From Aurantimicrobium sp. MWH-Uga1 (GTDB lineage Bacteria > Actinomycetota > Actinomycetes > Actinomycetales > Microbacteriaceae), in assembly GCF_003325955.1 (NCBI RefSeq), contig NZ_CP030929.1:930001-994000 (forward strand): a stretch of 64,000 bases of DNA, in the 5' to 3' direction. Shown piece after piece: positions 37,855-48,061 of the stretch. A program made the position numbers and the translations under genes. The notes below the pieces were generated by a model that saw only the letters and a program-made list of their open reading frames with translations, ran no database searches and was not told the DNA's origin. Numbering within the stretch: position 1 is the first letter of the stretch; every line of letters begins with the position of its first letter.

Positions 37855-38757
37855 GTGAGTAAATTCGTGAATTGGTTCCCCACTTCCGTTGACCGCAAGG
37901 TTCGTATTGCGGCATGGGCAACTTTTGTTGCACAAACACTCATTGTGGTCACCGGTGGCGCTGTTCGGTTGACCGCAAGTGGTTTAGGCTGCCCGACCTG
38001 GCCTAAGTGCACGGAAGATTCTTTTGTCTCCACTCCAGAAATGGGTATTCACGGAGTAATTGAATTTGGTAACCGCCTTCTCACATTTGCTTTGGTCATC
38101 ATTGCCGTCATTACTTTCGCGCTGATTTTCCGCATGCGTAAAAACCGTCGAGATCTGTTCTGGCTAGCTCTCGTGATTGGTTTGGGTATTCCTGCCCAAG
38201 CAATCATCGGCGGTATTTCAGTTCTCACCCAGCTCGACCCCTATGTTGTTGGGTTGCACTTTGTGGTGTCTATCGTGATGGTGGCTCTTTCAACCATGTT
38301 GGTGTACCGCGTTTATCACGGTAATGCCCCTCGCACCTGGGTCATTGAACCATCGAGTTCAAAGATTCCACTGATTGTGTGGTTGGTTGCAGTTTTTCAA
38401 ATAATCACGATCATCTTTGGAATTTTGACGACAGGATCTGGACCTCACGCTGGTGATGCAGATGCACGCAGGAACGGGCTCAATGGAGAAATCCTGCAAC
38501 ATCTGCACTCATACCCTGCCTACACCGCTGTCGCACTCACCCTGTTGGCCATCGTGATGGCCTCTCGAGCTCGATTATTTGCTCTGCGTCATTCCTTGAT
38601 TCTGCTCATCATCCTCAACGGGGTGCAGATCACTGTAGGAATCATCCAGTCTCGAACCGGACTACCTCCGTTGTTGGTGGGTATCCACATGTTGCTAGCT
38701 TGCCTGGTTAGTGCTGCTAGTACGTATGTGCTTTTGAAGCTACGAAAGGTTGCCTAG
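37855..38757 (+). CDS. ctaA: Heme A synthase (COX15/CtaA)
   Basis: Oxidises heme O to heme A for the aa3 cytochrome c oxidase. 300 residues, eight membrane segments. Heme-ligand histidines His66, His135, His216/218 and His278 and the cysteine pair Cys46/Cys52 (GLGCPTWPKC) are present. GTG start at 37855, probably leaderless. Convergent with ctaB, overlapping its stop by four bases. Confidence 0.94.
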   Translation: MSKFVNWFPTSVDRKVRIAAWATFVAQTLIVVTGGAVRLTASGLGCPTWPKCTEDSFVSTPEMGIHGVIEFGNRLLTFALVIIAVITFALIFRMRKNRRDLFWLALVIGLGIPAQAIIGGISVLTQLDPYVVGLHFVVSIVMVALSTMLVYRVYHGNAPRTWVIEPSSSKIPLIVWLVAVFQIITIIFGILTTGSGPHAGDADARRNGLNGEILQHLHSYPAYTAVALTLLAIVMASRARLFALRHSLILLIILNGVQITVGIIQSRTGLPPLLVGIHMLLACLVSAASTYVLLKLRKVA

Positions 38758-39674
38758 AACGGCAACAGTGCATCGATGGCTACAGCTAGGAAGATAACCG
38801 ACAGGTAGCCATTTGAAAAGTGGAACAAACGCATTGGCTTGGGGTCTATCTGGCGCAAGGCTCGTGAATAAAGCAGGTGGCTCTCCACAATGAACCATGC
38901 ACCCGCCACAAAAGCAACAGCGGTATAGGTCCAACCCATCTCTGCTACCGGCACAAGTAAAAGCGTGGCAGCAACGGTTGCCCAAGCGTAGAGCACGATT
39001 TGGAGGCCAACTGTAACGCGGCCACGCACCACAGTGAGCATAGGTACATTCGCATTTTTGTAGTCGTCGCGGTATCGCCAAGAAAGTGGCCAATAGTGCG
39101 GTGGTGTCCACAAGAAAATGATGAGGAACAAAATCACCGGAGCCCAGGACAGTGAGCCTGTTACCGCTGCCCAGCCAATCAGTACTGGGAATCCCCCCGC
39201 TGCACCTCCCCAGACAATGTTTTGTGGAGTTCGGCGCTTGAGCACGAGGCTATAAACAATGACATAGAAAGCTATTGCTGAGACGGAAAGCGATGCTGCG
39301 AGCAGGTTGGTAAAGAGCAAGAACCATACAGTGGAAATAACTGCAAGGGCCCACGAGAAAATGAGGGCTTGTCGGTCAGTGATTTCGCCTGTGACGAGTG
39401 GGCGCCCTTTGGTGCGATTCATCAAACGATCGATATCGCGATCGATATAGCAATTGAACGACCCTGCCGAACCGGCACTCATCATTCCACCGATCAGTAC
39501 AGCAAGAACCAGCCACAAGTTGGGGACGCCTTCTTGGGCCAAGAACATTGTGGGAATTGTCACTGCTAATAGCAGTTCCATCACCCGAGGTTTTGTCAGT
39601 GAAACGTAGGCAGCAACTGTGCGCTTAAAGCCGACCGTGGACACAGCAGTGGTGCCTGATTCGGAAGCGTTCAT
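38754..39674 (-). CDS. ctaB: Protoheme IX farnesyltransferase (heme O synthase)
   Basis: 306 residues, UbiA-type prenyltransferase with about nine membrane segments. The catalytic region NCYIDRDIDRLMNRTKGRPL is complete, as is the later LKRRTPQNIVWGGAAGGFP. Makes heme O, the substrate of CtaA encoded at the convergent neighbour. ATG at 39674 with GAGGA upstream; a TAGACT box at 39706-39711 (minus) is a likely -10, close to CTTGG-tgt-CCAAG at 39696-39708. Confidence 0.95.
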   Translation of the reverse strand: MNASESGTTAVSTVGFKRTVAAYVSLTKPRVMELLLAVTIPTMFLAQEGVPNLWLVLAVLIGGMMSAGSAGSFNCYIDRDIDRLMNRTKGRPLVTGEITDRQALIFSWALAVISTVWFLLFTNLLAASLSVSAIAFYVIVYSLVLKRRTPQNIVWGGAAGGFPVLIGWAAVTGSLSWAPVILFLIIFLWTPPHYWPLSWRYRDDYKNANVPMLTVVRGRVTVGLQIVLYAWATVAATLLLVPVAEMGWTYTAVAFVAGAWFIVESHLLYSRALRQIDPKPMRLFHFSNGYLSVIFLAVAIDALLPF

Positions 39675-39770
39675 GAGTCCTCAGAGAAGTTGGGCCTTGG
39701 TGTCCAAGTCTACGGGAGGTAACGCTGTGTCATTTGGCACGTTCCCCGAGGGCGTAAGCCCAGCAGTGCC

Positions 39771-39776
39771 TATACT
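39771..39776 (+). promoter_or_regulatory. Probable -10 box for the tkt operon
   Basis: TATACT, a perfect extended match to the actinobacterial -10, about 100 bases before the tkt start; the -35 is not clear. The untranslated leader of about 90 bases holds a small TGGCC/GGCCA hairpin. Confidence 0.45.
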
Positions 39777-39875
39777 TAGAGGAGCCGTTATTCGGCGTGT
39801 GTGGCCTATTTTTCCGGCCATCGTAATTTTCTCCCTCACCTCCCCTCACGGAAAAACGGAAGGCCGATAAAAAAC

Positions 39876-41972
39876 ATGGCGCAGCTCGACTGGTCCGATT
39901 TAGATAACAAGGCAGTTGACACCGCGCGTGTTCTTGCCGCAGACGCAGTCGAGAAGGTGGGTAACGGTCACCCTGGAACCGCTATGAGCCTCGCACCGGC
40001 CGCCTACTTGCTATGGAACAAGGTCATGCGTCGCGACCCACTTGATGACCAGTGGATTGGCCGCGACCGTTTCATTCTTTCCGTGGGCCACTCTTCGCTC
40101 ACTCAGTACGTTCAGCTGTACTTGAACGGTTACGGCCTCGAGCTCGATGACCTCAAGGCTTTGCGCACCTGGGGCTCACTGACCCCTGGTCACCCCGAAT
40201 ATGGCCACACCAAGGGTGTGGAAATCACCACCGGCCCCCTCGGACAAGGCCTCGCTTCCGCTGTTGGCTTTGCTTACGCTTCTCGCTTCGAACGTGGTCT
40301 ATTTGACCCCAATGCAGCACCAGGAACTAGCCCTTTTGACCATTTTGTCTATGTCATTGCTGGCGACGGCGACCTACAAGAAGGTGTCACCGCTGAAGCG
40401 TCCTCGCTTGCTGGCCACCAGCAGTTGGGTAACCTCATCGCGATCTACGACTCCAATCAGATTTCGATTGAAGATGACACCACCATTGCGTTCACCGAAG
40501 ACGTGGCCAAGCGTTATGAGTCCTATGACTGGCATGTCCAGACTGTGGACTGGAAGAAGACCGGTGTCTATGTTGAAGACGTCGCTGCCCTCAATGATGC
40601 TATTGAGGCAGCTAAGGCTGTGACTGACAAGCCTTCGCTCATCATTCTCAAGACCATCATTGGTTGGCCAAGCCCAAAGAAGCAGAACACTGGAAAGATC
40701 CACGGTTCTGCACTCGGTGAAGATGAGCTCAAAGGCCTCAAGGAAGTTCTTGGGTTTGATCCCGAGCAAAGCTTCCAGGTAGCTGACGAAGTCTTAGAGC
40801 ACACCCGCAAGGCTGTGGCCAAGGGAGCTGCTGAACGCGCTGAATGGCAGAAGAGCTTTGACGCGTGGGCTGCAGCTAACCCTGAGAACAAGAAACTTCT
40901 TGACCGCCTCGAAGCAGGCCAGCTTCCTGAAGGTGTTGAAGCGGCTCTGCCTGTCTTCGAAGGTGGCACCGAGGTCTCTACCCGTGCCGCTTCGGGCAAG
41001 GTACTCAATGCTCTAGGTTCCGTGATTCCTGAACTCTGGGGGGGATCTGCTGACTTGGCAGAGTCCAACAACACCACCCTTGAAGGAGCAAAGTCCTTCG
41101 TTCCTGCTCAGTGGTCAACCCACGAGTGGACAGGTCACAACTACGGTCGCGTTCTTCATTTCGGTATCCGCGAACACGCCATGGGCGCAATTCTGAACGG
41201 TATAGCCCTTCACGGTAAGACCCGCGCTTATGGCGGAACCTTCCTCATCTTCAGTGACTACATGCGCCCCGCAGTGCGCCTAGCAGCACTCATGAAAGTC
41301 CCTTCGATCTTTGTGTGGACACATGACTCGGTTGCTCTCGGTGAAGACGGGCCCACCCACCAGCCCATTGAGCAGCTCGCCACTCTGCGCGCTATACCTG
41401 AGTTAGATGTAGTTCGCCCCGCAGATGCGAACGAAGTTGCCTATGCCTGGAAGACGATCTTGGAGCGTCGAAACGGGCCTGCAGGTATTGCTCTGACTCG
41501 TCAGAACATCCCCGTGTTCACCCGCGGAGAGGGCGTTGCAACTGGTGACACTTTCGCTCACGCTCGTGAAACAGCAAAGGGCGCCTACATTCTCGCTGAC
41601 GCACCAAACGGCAAGCCTGATGTGATCTTCATCGCCACCGGTTCTGAAGTTCAACTTGCAGTAGCAGCTCGAGAACAACTTGCCGGCGAAGGAATCCATG
41701 CTCGTGTGGTTTCGGTCCCCTGCCTCGAATGGTTCTATGAGCAGCCTGCGGCATACCAAGAGAGTGTTCTTCCTGCGGCAGTGAAGGCACGCGTCTCCAT
41801 CGAGGCCGGTCTGTCGCTGACCTGGGACAAGATCGTCGGCTCCGCTGGTCGTAGCGTTTCCATCGAACACTTCGGCGCATCGGCTGATTACAAGACCTTG
41901 TTCACCAAGTTTGGCATTACCACTGAAGCCGCTGTCGCCGCCGCAAAAGAAACTCTTGCTGCCCAGAAATGA
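39876..41972 (+). CDS. tkt: Transketolase
   Basis: TPP enzyme of the pentose phosphate pathway moving two-carbon units. 698 residues, usual length. TPP site GDGDLQEGVTAEASSLAGH near residue 160, N-terminal GNGHPGTAMSLAPAAY and the late HDSVALGEDGPTHQP. The frame is open 25 codons upstream, but ATG at 39876 gives the conserved start (AQLDWSDLDNKAVD). First gene of the tkt-tal-pgi-zwf-opcA-pgl run. Confidence 0.97.
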   Translation: MAQLDWSDLDNKAVDTARVLAADAVEKVGNGHPGTAMSLAPAAYLLWNKVMRRDPLDDQWIGRDRFILSVGHSSLTQYVQLYLNGYGLELDDLKALRTWGSLTPGHPEYGHTKGVEITTGPLGQGLASAVGFAYASRFERGLFDPNAAPGTSPFDHFVYVIAGDGDLQEGVTAEASSLAGHQQLGNLIAIYDSNQISIEDDTTIAFTEDVAKRYESYDWHVQTVDWKKTGVYVEDVAALNDAIEAAKAVTDKPSLIILKTIIGWPSPKKQNTGKIHGSALGEDELKGLKEVLGFDPEQSFQVADEVLEHTRKAVAKGAAERAEWQKSFDAWAAANPENKKLLDRLEAGQLPEGVEAALPVFEGGTEVSTRAASGKVLNALGSVIPELWGGSADLAESNNTTLEGAKSFVPAQWSTHEWTGHNYGRVLHFGIREHAMGAILNGIALHGKTRAYGGTFLIFSDYMRPAVRLAALMKVPSIFVWTHDSVALGEDGPTHQPIEQLATLRAIPELDVVRPADANEVAYAWKTILERRNGPAGIALTRQNIPVFTRGEGVATGDTFAHARETAKGAYILADAPNGKPDVIFIATGSEVQLAVAAREQLAGEGIHARVVSVPCLEWFYEQPAAYQESVLPAAVKARVSIEAGLSLTWDKIVGSAGRSVSIEHFGASADYKTLFTKFGITTEAAVAAAKETLAAQK

Positions 41973-42053
41973 TCCACCCGGGGTCAAGAACAACCTTTCT
42001 GGCCCCGTATTACAACTTCAAATTTGACCACCCATCAAGGAGAATCCAGGTTC

Positions 42054-43160
42054 ATGTCGAACTCCCCCACCGCACAACTGTCCGCAGCCGGCGTCAGCAT
42101 TTGGCTCGATGATCTCTCTCGGGAGCGCATCACCTCTGGCAACCTCCAAGCACTTATTGCTGAAAAGAACGTCGTGGGTGTGACCACTAACCCCACCATT
42201 TTTGCTGGTGCACTTACCAATGGTGAAAGCTATGCAGCTCAGGTGAAGCAGCTAGCTGCTGCGGGAGCAGACGCAGAAGCTGCAGTCTTTGAGATCACCA
42301 CCGACGATGTTGCAGATGCCTGCGACATCTTCCGGGGTGTATTCGACGCAACCAACGGTGTGGATGGTCGTGTCTCTATTGAGGTTTCTCCCACTCTTGC
42401 TCACGATGCTCCAGGCACCGTTGAGGAAGCAAAGCGTCTGTGGGCAAAGGTCAACAAGCCCAACGCGTTAATCAAAATTCCAGCAACCCTTGCCGGCTTG
42501 GATGCCATTACTGACGTGATTGGCGCGGGCATCTCGGTGAACGTCACCCTGATCTTCTCGCTGGAGCGCTACGAAGCAGTTATCAAGGCTTACCTTGCAG
42601 GTCTGGAGAAAGCGAAAGCTAACGGACACGACCTTTCCCGGATACACTCTGTATCTTCCTTCTTTGTTTCCCGCGTAGATACTGAGGTGGACAACCGCCT
42701 CAACGCCATTGGCACTCCTGAAGCTCTAGCTCTCAAGTCCAAGGCAGGCCTGGCTAATGCACGCCTGGCTTATGAGCTTTATGAAGCACAGTTCAACACA
42801 CCACAGGCAGTTTCTTTACTTGCAGACGGCGCCAACGCGCAACGCCCACTCTGGGCCTCTACAGGTGTGAAAGATCCTGCTCTTCCCGACACTCTCTACG
42901 TCACCGAGTTGGTCGCTGCTGGCATCGTCAACACCATGCCCGAGAAAACTCTTCAGGCAACATTTGACCACGGAGTCATCACCGGTGACACCATCACAAC
43001 CAATTACGCCGATGCCAAGGCAGTCTTTGCAGCACTGGCTGCAGCTGGCATTGACTTTGATGACGTCACGAATGTCCTTGAATCAGAGGGTGTCTCTAAA
43101 TTCATCATCTCCTGGGGCGAACTCCTCGAGACCGTCAACACCGCACTAGCAGGAGCATAA
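42054..43160 (+). CDS. tal: Transaldolase
   Basis: 368 residues, the longer actinobacterial/cyanobacterial type. Schiff-base Lys141 in ALIKIPAT, N-terminal GVTTNPTIF, and [16 protein letters not shown] at 42054 is chosen over an ATG ten codons upstream because AAGGAG (42037-42042) precedes it and homologues start here. The stop TAA is followed directly, with no spacing, by the pgi ATG. Confidence 0.96.
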   Translation: MSNSPTAQLSAAGVSIWLDDLSRERITSGNLQALIAEKNVVGVTTNPTIFAGALTNGESYAAQVKQLAAAGADAEAAVFEITTDDVADACDIFRGVFDATNGVDGRVSIEVSPTLAHDAPGTVEEAKRLWAKVNKPNALIKIPATLAGLDAITDVIGAGISVNVTLIFSLERYEAVIKAYLAGLEKAKANGHDLSRIHSVSSFFVSRVDTEVDNRLNAIGTPEALALKSKAGLANARLAYELYEAQFNTPQAVSLLADGANAQRPLWASTGVKDPALPDTLYVTELVAAGIVNTMPEKTLQATFDHGVITGDTITTNYADAKAVFAALAAAGIDFDDVTNVLESEGVSKFIISWGELLETVNTALAGA

Positions 43161-44768
43161 ATGTCTTTTCGCATCAAAGTATCCGGAGCAGCAGAAGCTG
43201 CTGTTGAAAAGCACGTCCCTCAGCTCGTTTCAGACATGGTCGCTTCGAGCATCACCGCTCAGGACCCAGCGCTCTGGGGTGCCGCAGCAGAAGCTGAATC
43301 TGCGATTCGCTTGGGATGGACAGAATCAGTTGCAATCTCACGCCCTCTCGTTGCAGAGATTGAAGCATTACGTGATGAATTGCGCGAAAAAGGTGTCAAC
43401 CACATTGTCCTTGGTGGTATGGGAGGCTCCTCACTCGCACCTGAAGTAATTACCGCCACGATGCAGGCCGAGTTGACCGTTTTAGATTCAACCGAACCAG
43501 GCCAGATTCAAGCAGCAATTACTGATCGTCTTGAAACCACTGCAGTAGTTATTTCCAGTAAGTCTGGTGGAACCGTTGAAACAGATAGCCAGAAACGTAT
43601 TTATGAAGCAGCGTTTGCTGCGGTGGGCATTGATCCACTCGAGCGGATCATTGTTGTAACTGACCCAGGTTCACCGCTTGATAAGTCTGCTCGTGAAGCG
43701 GGATATCGTGTCTTCAATGCTGACCCTAACGTGGGTGGACGCTTCTCTGCACTGACCGCTTTTGGCCTTGTTCCTTCCGGACTTGCTGGTGTGGACATCA
43801 CCGAACTACTTAACGAAGCAGAGGCTATCTCTATCGACCTCGCTGTTGACCAGCCTGAGAACCCAGGTTTGATTTTGGGTGCTGCCATCGCGGGAACTTC
43901 TCCCCTGAAAAACAAGCTTGCCCTGGTCACAGACGGGACACACCTCGTTGGTTTCCCCGATTGGGCCGAGCAGCTCATTGCTGAATCAACAGGTAAGGAA
44001 GGAACGGGAATCCTTCCTGTTGTTCTGGATGTTGTCTCTCCTGAACTGAGTGCTGGATATGAAGATGTTCAAGTGCTTCGTCTAGTCGATGATGCTCACG
44101 AATTCCACCTGCTCAAGCACGACCGCCACGAGGGTGAAATCCTCGTCTCGGGAACCTTAGGCGCCATGTTCCTTGTTTTCGAATATGCAACCGCTGTTGC
44201 AGGTCGCCTGTTGGCCATCAACCCCTTTGACCAGCCTGATGTGGAGTCAGCAAAGGTTGCTGCTCGTGCGTTGTTGGATAACCGCCCTGCACCCACTGCC
44301 CCACTGTTCACCGACAAAGGCATCGAAGTTCGTGCTCATGGCGATCTGGGAGATGCTCACACTGTTCGTGAAGCGATTACTGCGGTGCTCAAGCAATTGC
44401 CCAGTGATGGCTATGTTGCTATTCAGGCCTACATTGACCGCGTGAACTTCCCCGAGGTACACGGCGTTCGTGATCTTGTTGCCGCCCGTGCTGGTCGCCC
44501 TGTCACCTTCGGTTGGGGGCCTCGCTTCCTGCACTCCACAGGGCAGTTCCACAAGGGTGGTCCCGCCGTTGGTGTGTTCATTCAAATCTTGCAGAAGCCT
44601 GCAGGTGATGTCGTTATTCCTGAGCGCCCCTTTACATTTGGTGAATTGATCGCTGCTCAGGCGGCAGGTGATGCAGCTGTTTTGGCAGAACATGGTCGTC
44701 CCGTACTCACGCTCACATTGACGAACCCCGCCACTGAACTCGAACACCTGTTCGCAGCCTTCAACTAA
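43161..44768 (+). CDS. pgi: Glucose-6-phosphate isomerase
   Basis: 535 residues. SIS-domain protein with GGMGGSSLAPEV, VVISSKSGGTVET and PGRL-like region around FVLVP; the sequence belongs to the diverged type seen in fused transaldolase/phosphoglucose isomerase proteins and not to classical enterobacterial Pgi. Interconverts glucose-6-phosphate and fructose-6-phosphate, linking glycolysis with the oxidative branch encoded next. Starts at the base after the tal stop. Confidence 0.93.
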   Translation: MSFRIKVSGAAEAAVEKHVPQLVSDMVASSITAQDPALWGAAAEAESAIRLGWTESVAISRPLVAEIEALRDELREKGVNHIVLGGMGGSSLAPEVITATMQAELTVLDSTEPGQIQAAITDRLETTAVVISSKSGGTVETDSQKRIYEAAFAAVGIDPLERIIVVTDPGSPLDKSAREAGYRVFNADPNVGGRFSALTAFGLVPSGLAGVDITELLNEAEAISIDLAVDQPENPGLILGAAIAGTSPLKNKLALVTDGTHLVGFPDWAEQLIAESTGKEGTGILPVVLDVVSPELSAGYEDVQVLRLVDDAHEFHLLKHDRHEGEILVSGTLGAMFLVFEYATAVAGRLLAINPFDQPDVESAKVAARALLDNRPAPTAPLFTDKGIEVRAHGDLGDAHTVREAITAVLKQLPSDGYVAIQAYIDRVNFPEVHGVRDLVAARAGRPVTFGWGPRFLHSTGQFHKGGPAVGVFIQILQKPAGDVVIPERPFTFGELIAAQAAGDAAVLAEHGRPVLTLTLTNPATELEHLFAAFN

Positions 44769-44778
44769 AGAGGAAACC

Positions 44779-46320
44779 ATGTCACCTGTTGACATCACGG
44801 CCGATCACAACCCACTTCGAGTTGCCGAAGACCGCCGACTCAACCGCATTGCTGGACCGTGTGGTCTTGTCTTGTTCGGCGTTACTGGCGACTTAGCGCG
44901 CAAGAAGCTCATGCCTGCGGTCTATGACCTCGCAAACCGAGGTTTATTACCTCCTGGGTTTGCCTTGGTCGGTTTTGCTCGTCGCGACTGGGTCGATCAA
45001 GACTTTGCACAGGTCGTGCATGACTCCGTGAAGCAATATGCGCGTACGGAATTCCGTGAAGATGTGTGGCAGCAGCTGGCAAAGGGTATTCGCTTTGTTC
45101 AAGGTGAATTCAACGATGACAAGGCCTTTGAACGTCTGAAAAAAACAATCGCAGAGCTCGACGAGAAACGCGGAACCATGGGTAACCATGCGTTCTATCT
45201 TTCAGTTCCTCCACGCTCCTTCCCCGAGGTAGTTTCTCAGCTTAAGCGTGCAGGGCTTGCAGATGAGGTTGAGGGTCAATGGCGTCGCGTCGTCATTGAA
45301 AAGCCATTTGGTTCAGATTTGAAGACAGCTCGTGAGCTCAATGACGTCGTGGAATCTGTCTTCCCAGCGGATTCTATTTTCCGCATTGACCACTACCTCG
45401 GTAAAGAAACAGTTCAAAACATCCTTGCTTTGCGTTTTGCCAACCAACTGTTTGAACCACTGTGGAATGCTGAGCATGTTGACCATGTCCAAATCACCAT
45501 GGCTGAGGATATTGGCGTGGGTGGTCGTGCCGGTTACTACGACGGTATTGGCGCAGCTCGCGACGTCATTCAAAACCACCTCTTACAGTTACTTGCTCTG
45601 ACCGCCATGGAAGAACCCATATCTTTCGATGCAGAAGACTTAAGGGCTGAGAAAGAGAAAGTTCTTGCTGCTGTTCGCTTACCAGAAAACCTGGCGCACT
45701 CAACCGCTCGTGGTCAGTATGCCAGTGGCTGGCAGGGTGGTGAAGAAGTAGTTGGCTTCCTCGATGAGGAAGGCATGAACCCCAAATCTGTGACAGAAAC
45801 TTATGCGGCAATGAGGCTGGATATTGGAACGCGACGCTGGGCGGGTGTCCCCTTCTATCTGCGAGCAGGTAAGCGCCTGGGGCGTCGCGTGACAGAAATC
45901 GCTGTCGTATTCAAGCGTGCGCCGCAATACTTGTTTGCCGACCACCAAACCTCTGCACTGGGCCAGAATGCGTTGGTTATTCGTGTGCAGCCTGATGAGG
46001 GTGTCACGATTCGTTTTGGCTCGAAAGTCCCGGGTGCGGGCATGCAAGTACGTGACGTAACTATGGACTTTGGTTATGGTCATGCATTTACAGAGGCAAG
46101 TCCTGAAGCATATGAGCGCCTCATTTTAGATGTGCTGCTAGGTGAACCGCCACTTTTCCCACGTCACGAAGAGGTGGAATTGAGCTGGAAAATTCTTGAC
46201 CCCATCGAAGAATTCTGGGCAACCCAGGGCCAACCTGAGCAATATGCCCCTGGAACGTGGGGACCTGCCTCAGCCGATGAATTGATGGCCCGTGACGGCC
46301 GTGTTTGGAGACGTCCATGA
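44779..46320 (+). CDS. zwf: Glucose-6-phosphate 1-dehydrogenase
   Basis: First oxidative step of the pentose phosphate pathway, making NADPH. 513 residues. N-terminal dinucleotide site LFGVTGDLARKKLMPA and the substrate/catalytic segment FRIDHYLGKETVQN are intact. AAGAGGAAA lies before the ATG. Overlaps opcA by four bases (ATGA). Confidence 0.97.
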   Translation: MSPVDITADHNPLRVAEDRRLNRIAGPCGLVLFGVTGDLARKKLMPAVYDLANRGLLPPGFALVGFARRDWVDQDFAQVVHDSVKQYARTEFREDVWQQLAKGIRFVQGEFNDDKAFERLKKTIAELDEKRGTMGNHAFYLSVPPRSFPEVVSQLKRAGLADEVEGQWRRVVIEKPFGSDLKTARELNDVVESVFPADSIFRIDHYLGKETVQNILALRFANQLFEPLWNAEHVDHVQITMAEDIGVGGRAGYYDGIGAARDVIQNHLLQLLALTAMEEPISFDAEDLRAEKEKVLAAVRLPENLAHSTARGQYASGWQGGEEVVGFLDEEGMNPKSVTETYAAMRLDIGTRRWAGVPFYLRAGKRLGRRVTEIAVVFKRAPQYLFADHQTSALGQNALVIRVQPDEGVTIRFGSKVPGAGMQVRDVTMDFGYGHAFTEASPEAYERLILDVLLGEPPLFPRHEEVELSWKILDPIEEFWATQGQPEQYAPGTWGPASADELMARDGRVWRRP

Positions 46321-47258
46321 TCCTCGAACTTCCTGACACAACAACGGCAAAGGTTGCTAAAGAACTCGTGAACCTTCGCGAAGAAGGCGGTGCGGTTGCT
46401 CTTGGCCGCGTTCTGACTCTCCTGATTTCTACCACTCTCGGTGAAGAAGAAGTTGCCATTGCTGCTGCAAATGAAGCATCCCGTGAGCACCCTATGCGCG
46501 TCATCGTGCTCTCAGTCATCGAACCGGAACATTCCATTTCTAATCGCTTGGATGCTGAAGTTCGTGTTGGCGGCGACGCTGGTGCCAGCGAAGTTATCGT
46601 GCTCCGCGCATACGGCAAGGTCGGTTCTGACCAACAAGGTTTGGTTACTGGGCTGCTCCTACCAGACACTCCTGTTGTTGCGTGGTGGCCTGGGGCAGCA
46701 CCAAAGAAGGTTTCTGAATCGGCGCTGGGCAAAATTGCACAGTGTCGCATCACCGACTCTGCCGCTCAATCAGAACCTCTGCAGGCTCTTAATGATTTGT
46801 CCAGAACGTATTCACCCGGTGATGCTGACTTTGCATGGACAAGGCTAACTCTGTGGCGTACACAACTGGCTGCGGTTCTTGATCAGCCACCGTATGAGCC
46901 CATCATTGAGGCTCATGTCACGTCCACGCCAGATTTCCCTGCAGCAAAAATGCTTGCAGCCTGGCTGCAACTCCAACTTCAAGTTCCCGTCACCTGTGAT
47001 CTCACTCACACTGGTTTGAATTGGCGAGGGATTCACGGCGTTCGCCTGGTGCGCAAATCTGGCGACATCGAACTCACTCGCGTTGAGCCGACAACAGCTC
47101 GCCTGAAACAACCAGATCAACCCAATCACGACATTTCCATGCCACTGCGAAGCCTGCGTGACTGTCTCGCAGAGGAGCTGCGCCGCTTGGACCCCGATGA
47201 AGTTTATGGGCGCGTGGTCACTGAAGGTCTCCCCCAAATCAAAATGGTGACCACGTGA
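46317..47258 (+). CDS. opcA: Glucose-6-phosphate dehydrogenase assembly protein OpcA
   Basis: 313 residues. Actinobacterial/cyanobacterial OpcA, which activates or assembles Zwf; recognisable stretches are RVLTLLISTT, LLLPDTPVVAWWPG and DFAWTRLTLWR. Soluble. The ATG at 46317 inside the zwf stop is chosen over an ATG four codons upstream. Overlaps pgl by four bases (GTGA). Confidence 0.94.
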   Translation: MILELPDTTTAKVAKELVNLREEGGAVALGRVLTLLISTTLGEEEVAIAAANEASREHPMRVIVLSVIEPEHSISNRLDAEVRVGGDAGASEVIVLRAYGKVGSDQQGLVTGLLLPDTPVVAWWPGAAPKKVSESALGKIAQCRITDSAAQSEPLQALNDLSRTYSPGDADFAWTRLTLWRTQLAAVLDQPPYEPIIEAHVTSTPDFPAAKMLAAWLQLQLQVPVTCDLTHTGLNWRGIHGVRLVRKSGDIELTRVEPTTARLKQPDQPNHDISMPLRSLRDCLAEELRRLDPDEVYGRVVTEGLPQIKMVTT

Positions 47259-47995
47259 GTGAAGAAACCACGCTTGAGGCATATGCCGATAAGCAAGAAC
47301 TCATTGACAACATCGACGAAATCTTCGAAGAATCGGTCAAAGATCTTCTTCTGCAACAAGAGAGCGTCCACGTTGTCCTCACTGGAGGAACTGTCGGTAT
47401 TGCTCTGCTGGAAAACATTGATCCCACCCACAAATTGGATTGGAAAAGAATCCACCTATGGTGGGGAGATGAACGTTTTGTCCCTGCGGGCCACCCCGAC
47501 CGCAATGAGGGCCAAGCAACAGCTGCTCTGATTCACCGCTTGCCCATCCCAGAGGAGAATGTTCACCGCATGCCTGCTTCGGATGCAGGCTTGACGCTGG
47601 ATGAAGCAGTGGATTCCTACGACGACGAGCTCGCACGATTCTGGCCTGAGCTTCCTGAGTTCGACATCACCTTCTTGGGAGTTGGGCCCGATGCCCACAT
47701 CGCGAGTTTGTTTCCAGGTCTTGAAGGTATTGAGATCGATGACCGCGCTGTGATTGCGGTGCGTAATTCTCCTAAACCACCAGCAGAACGCATCAGCCTA
47801 ACGCTTCCTGCTCTCAATAACTCTAAATTCGTCTGGGTTGTCGCCTCCGGAGCTGACAAAGCAGATGCCATCTATGCCGCGTTTACCTCTGAAAGCGCCT
47901 CAGAAGCGCCCGTGAGCGCCGTTGAGGGCAAAGAGGAAACTGTGTTCTTTACCGACGAAGCAGCTGCTTCTCGATTGATTGACGAAGACGAATAG
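47255..47995 (+). CDS. pgl: 6-phosphogluconolactonase
   Basis: 246 residues, DevB/Pgl family of the SIS-like fold. VVLTGGTVGIALLE, the WWGDERFVPAGHPDRNEG motif, and FLGVGPDAHIASLFPG are all typical. Last gene of the operon, starting with GTG inside the opcA stop, and followed by a strong terminator. The 6-phosphogluconate dehydrogenase gene is not in the window. Confidence 0.95.
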   Translation: MSEETTLEAYADKQELIDNIDEIFEESVKDLLLQQESVHVVLTGGTVGIALLENIDPTHKLDWKRIHLWWGDERFVPAGHPDRNEGQATAALIHRLPIPEENVHRMPASDAGLTLDEAVDSYDDELARFWPELPEFDITFLGVGPDAHIASLFPGLEGIEIDDRAVIAVRNSPKPPAERISLTLPALNNSKFVWVVASGADKADAIYAAFTSESASEAPVSAVEGKEETVFFTDEAAASRLIDEDE

Positions 47996-48022
47996 TCGCG
48001 TTTCTTCTCAACTTATGCAAAG

Positions 48023-48051
48023 AACCCCCACTCATGCGAGTGGGGGTTTTT
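48023..48051. terminator. Terminator after pgl
   Basis: 11-pair stem (48023-48033 with 48038-48048), loop ATGC, followed by T to 48051. Lies between convergent pgl and rbpA. Confidence 0.92.
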
Positions 48052-48061
48052 GGGCTGAAAA

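Noticed and set aside
39801..39875. Upstream in-frame extension of transketolase
   Set aside because: Not conserved in character and lies in the leader region; the ATG at 39876 gives the normal N-terminus.
41979..42007. CGGGGTC/GGCCCCG stem between tkt and tal as a terminator
   Set aside because: Loop of 15 bases and no T-run; tal and the following genes depend on readthrough, so at most a weak processing site.
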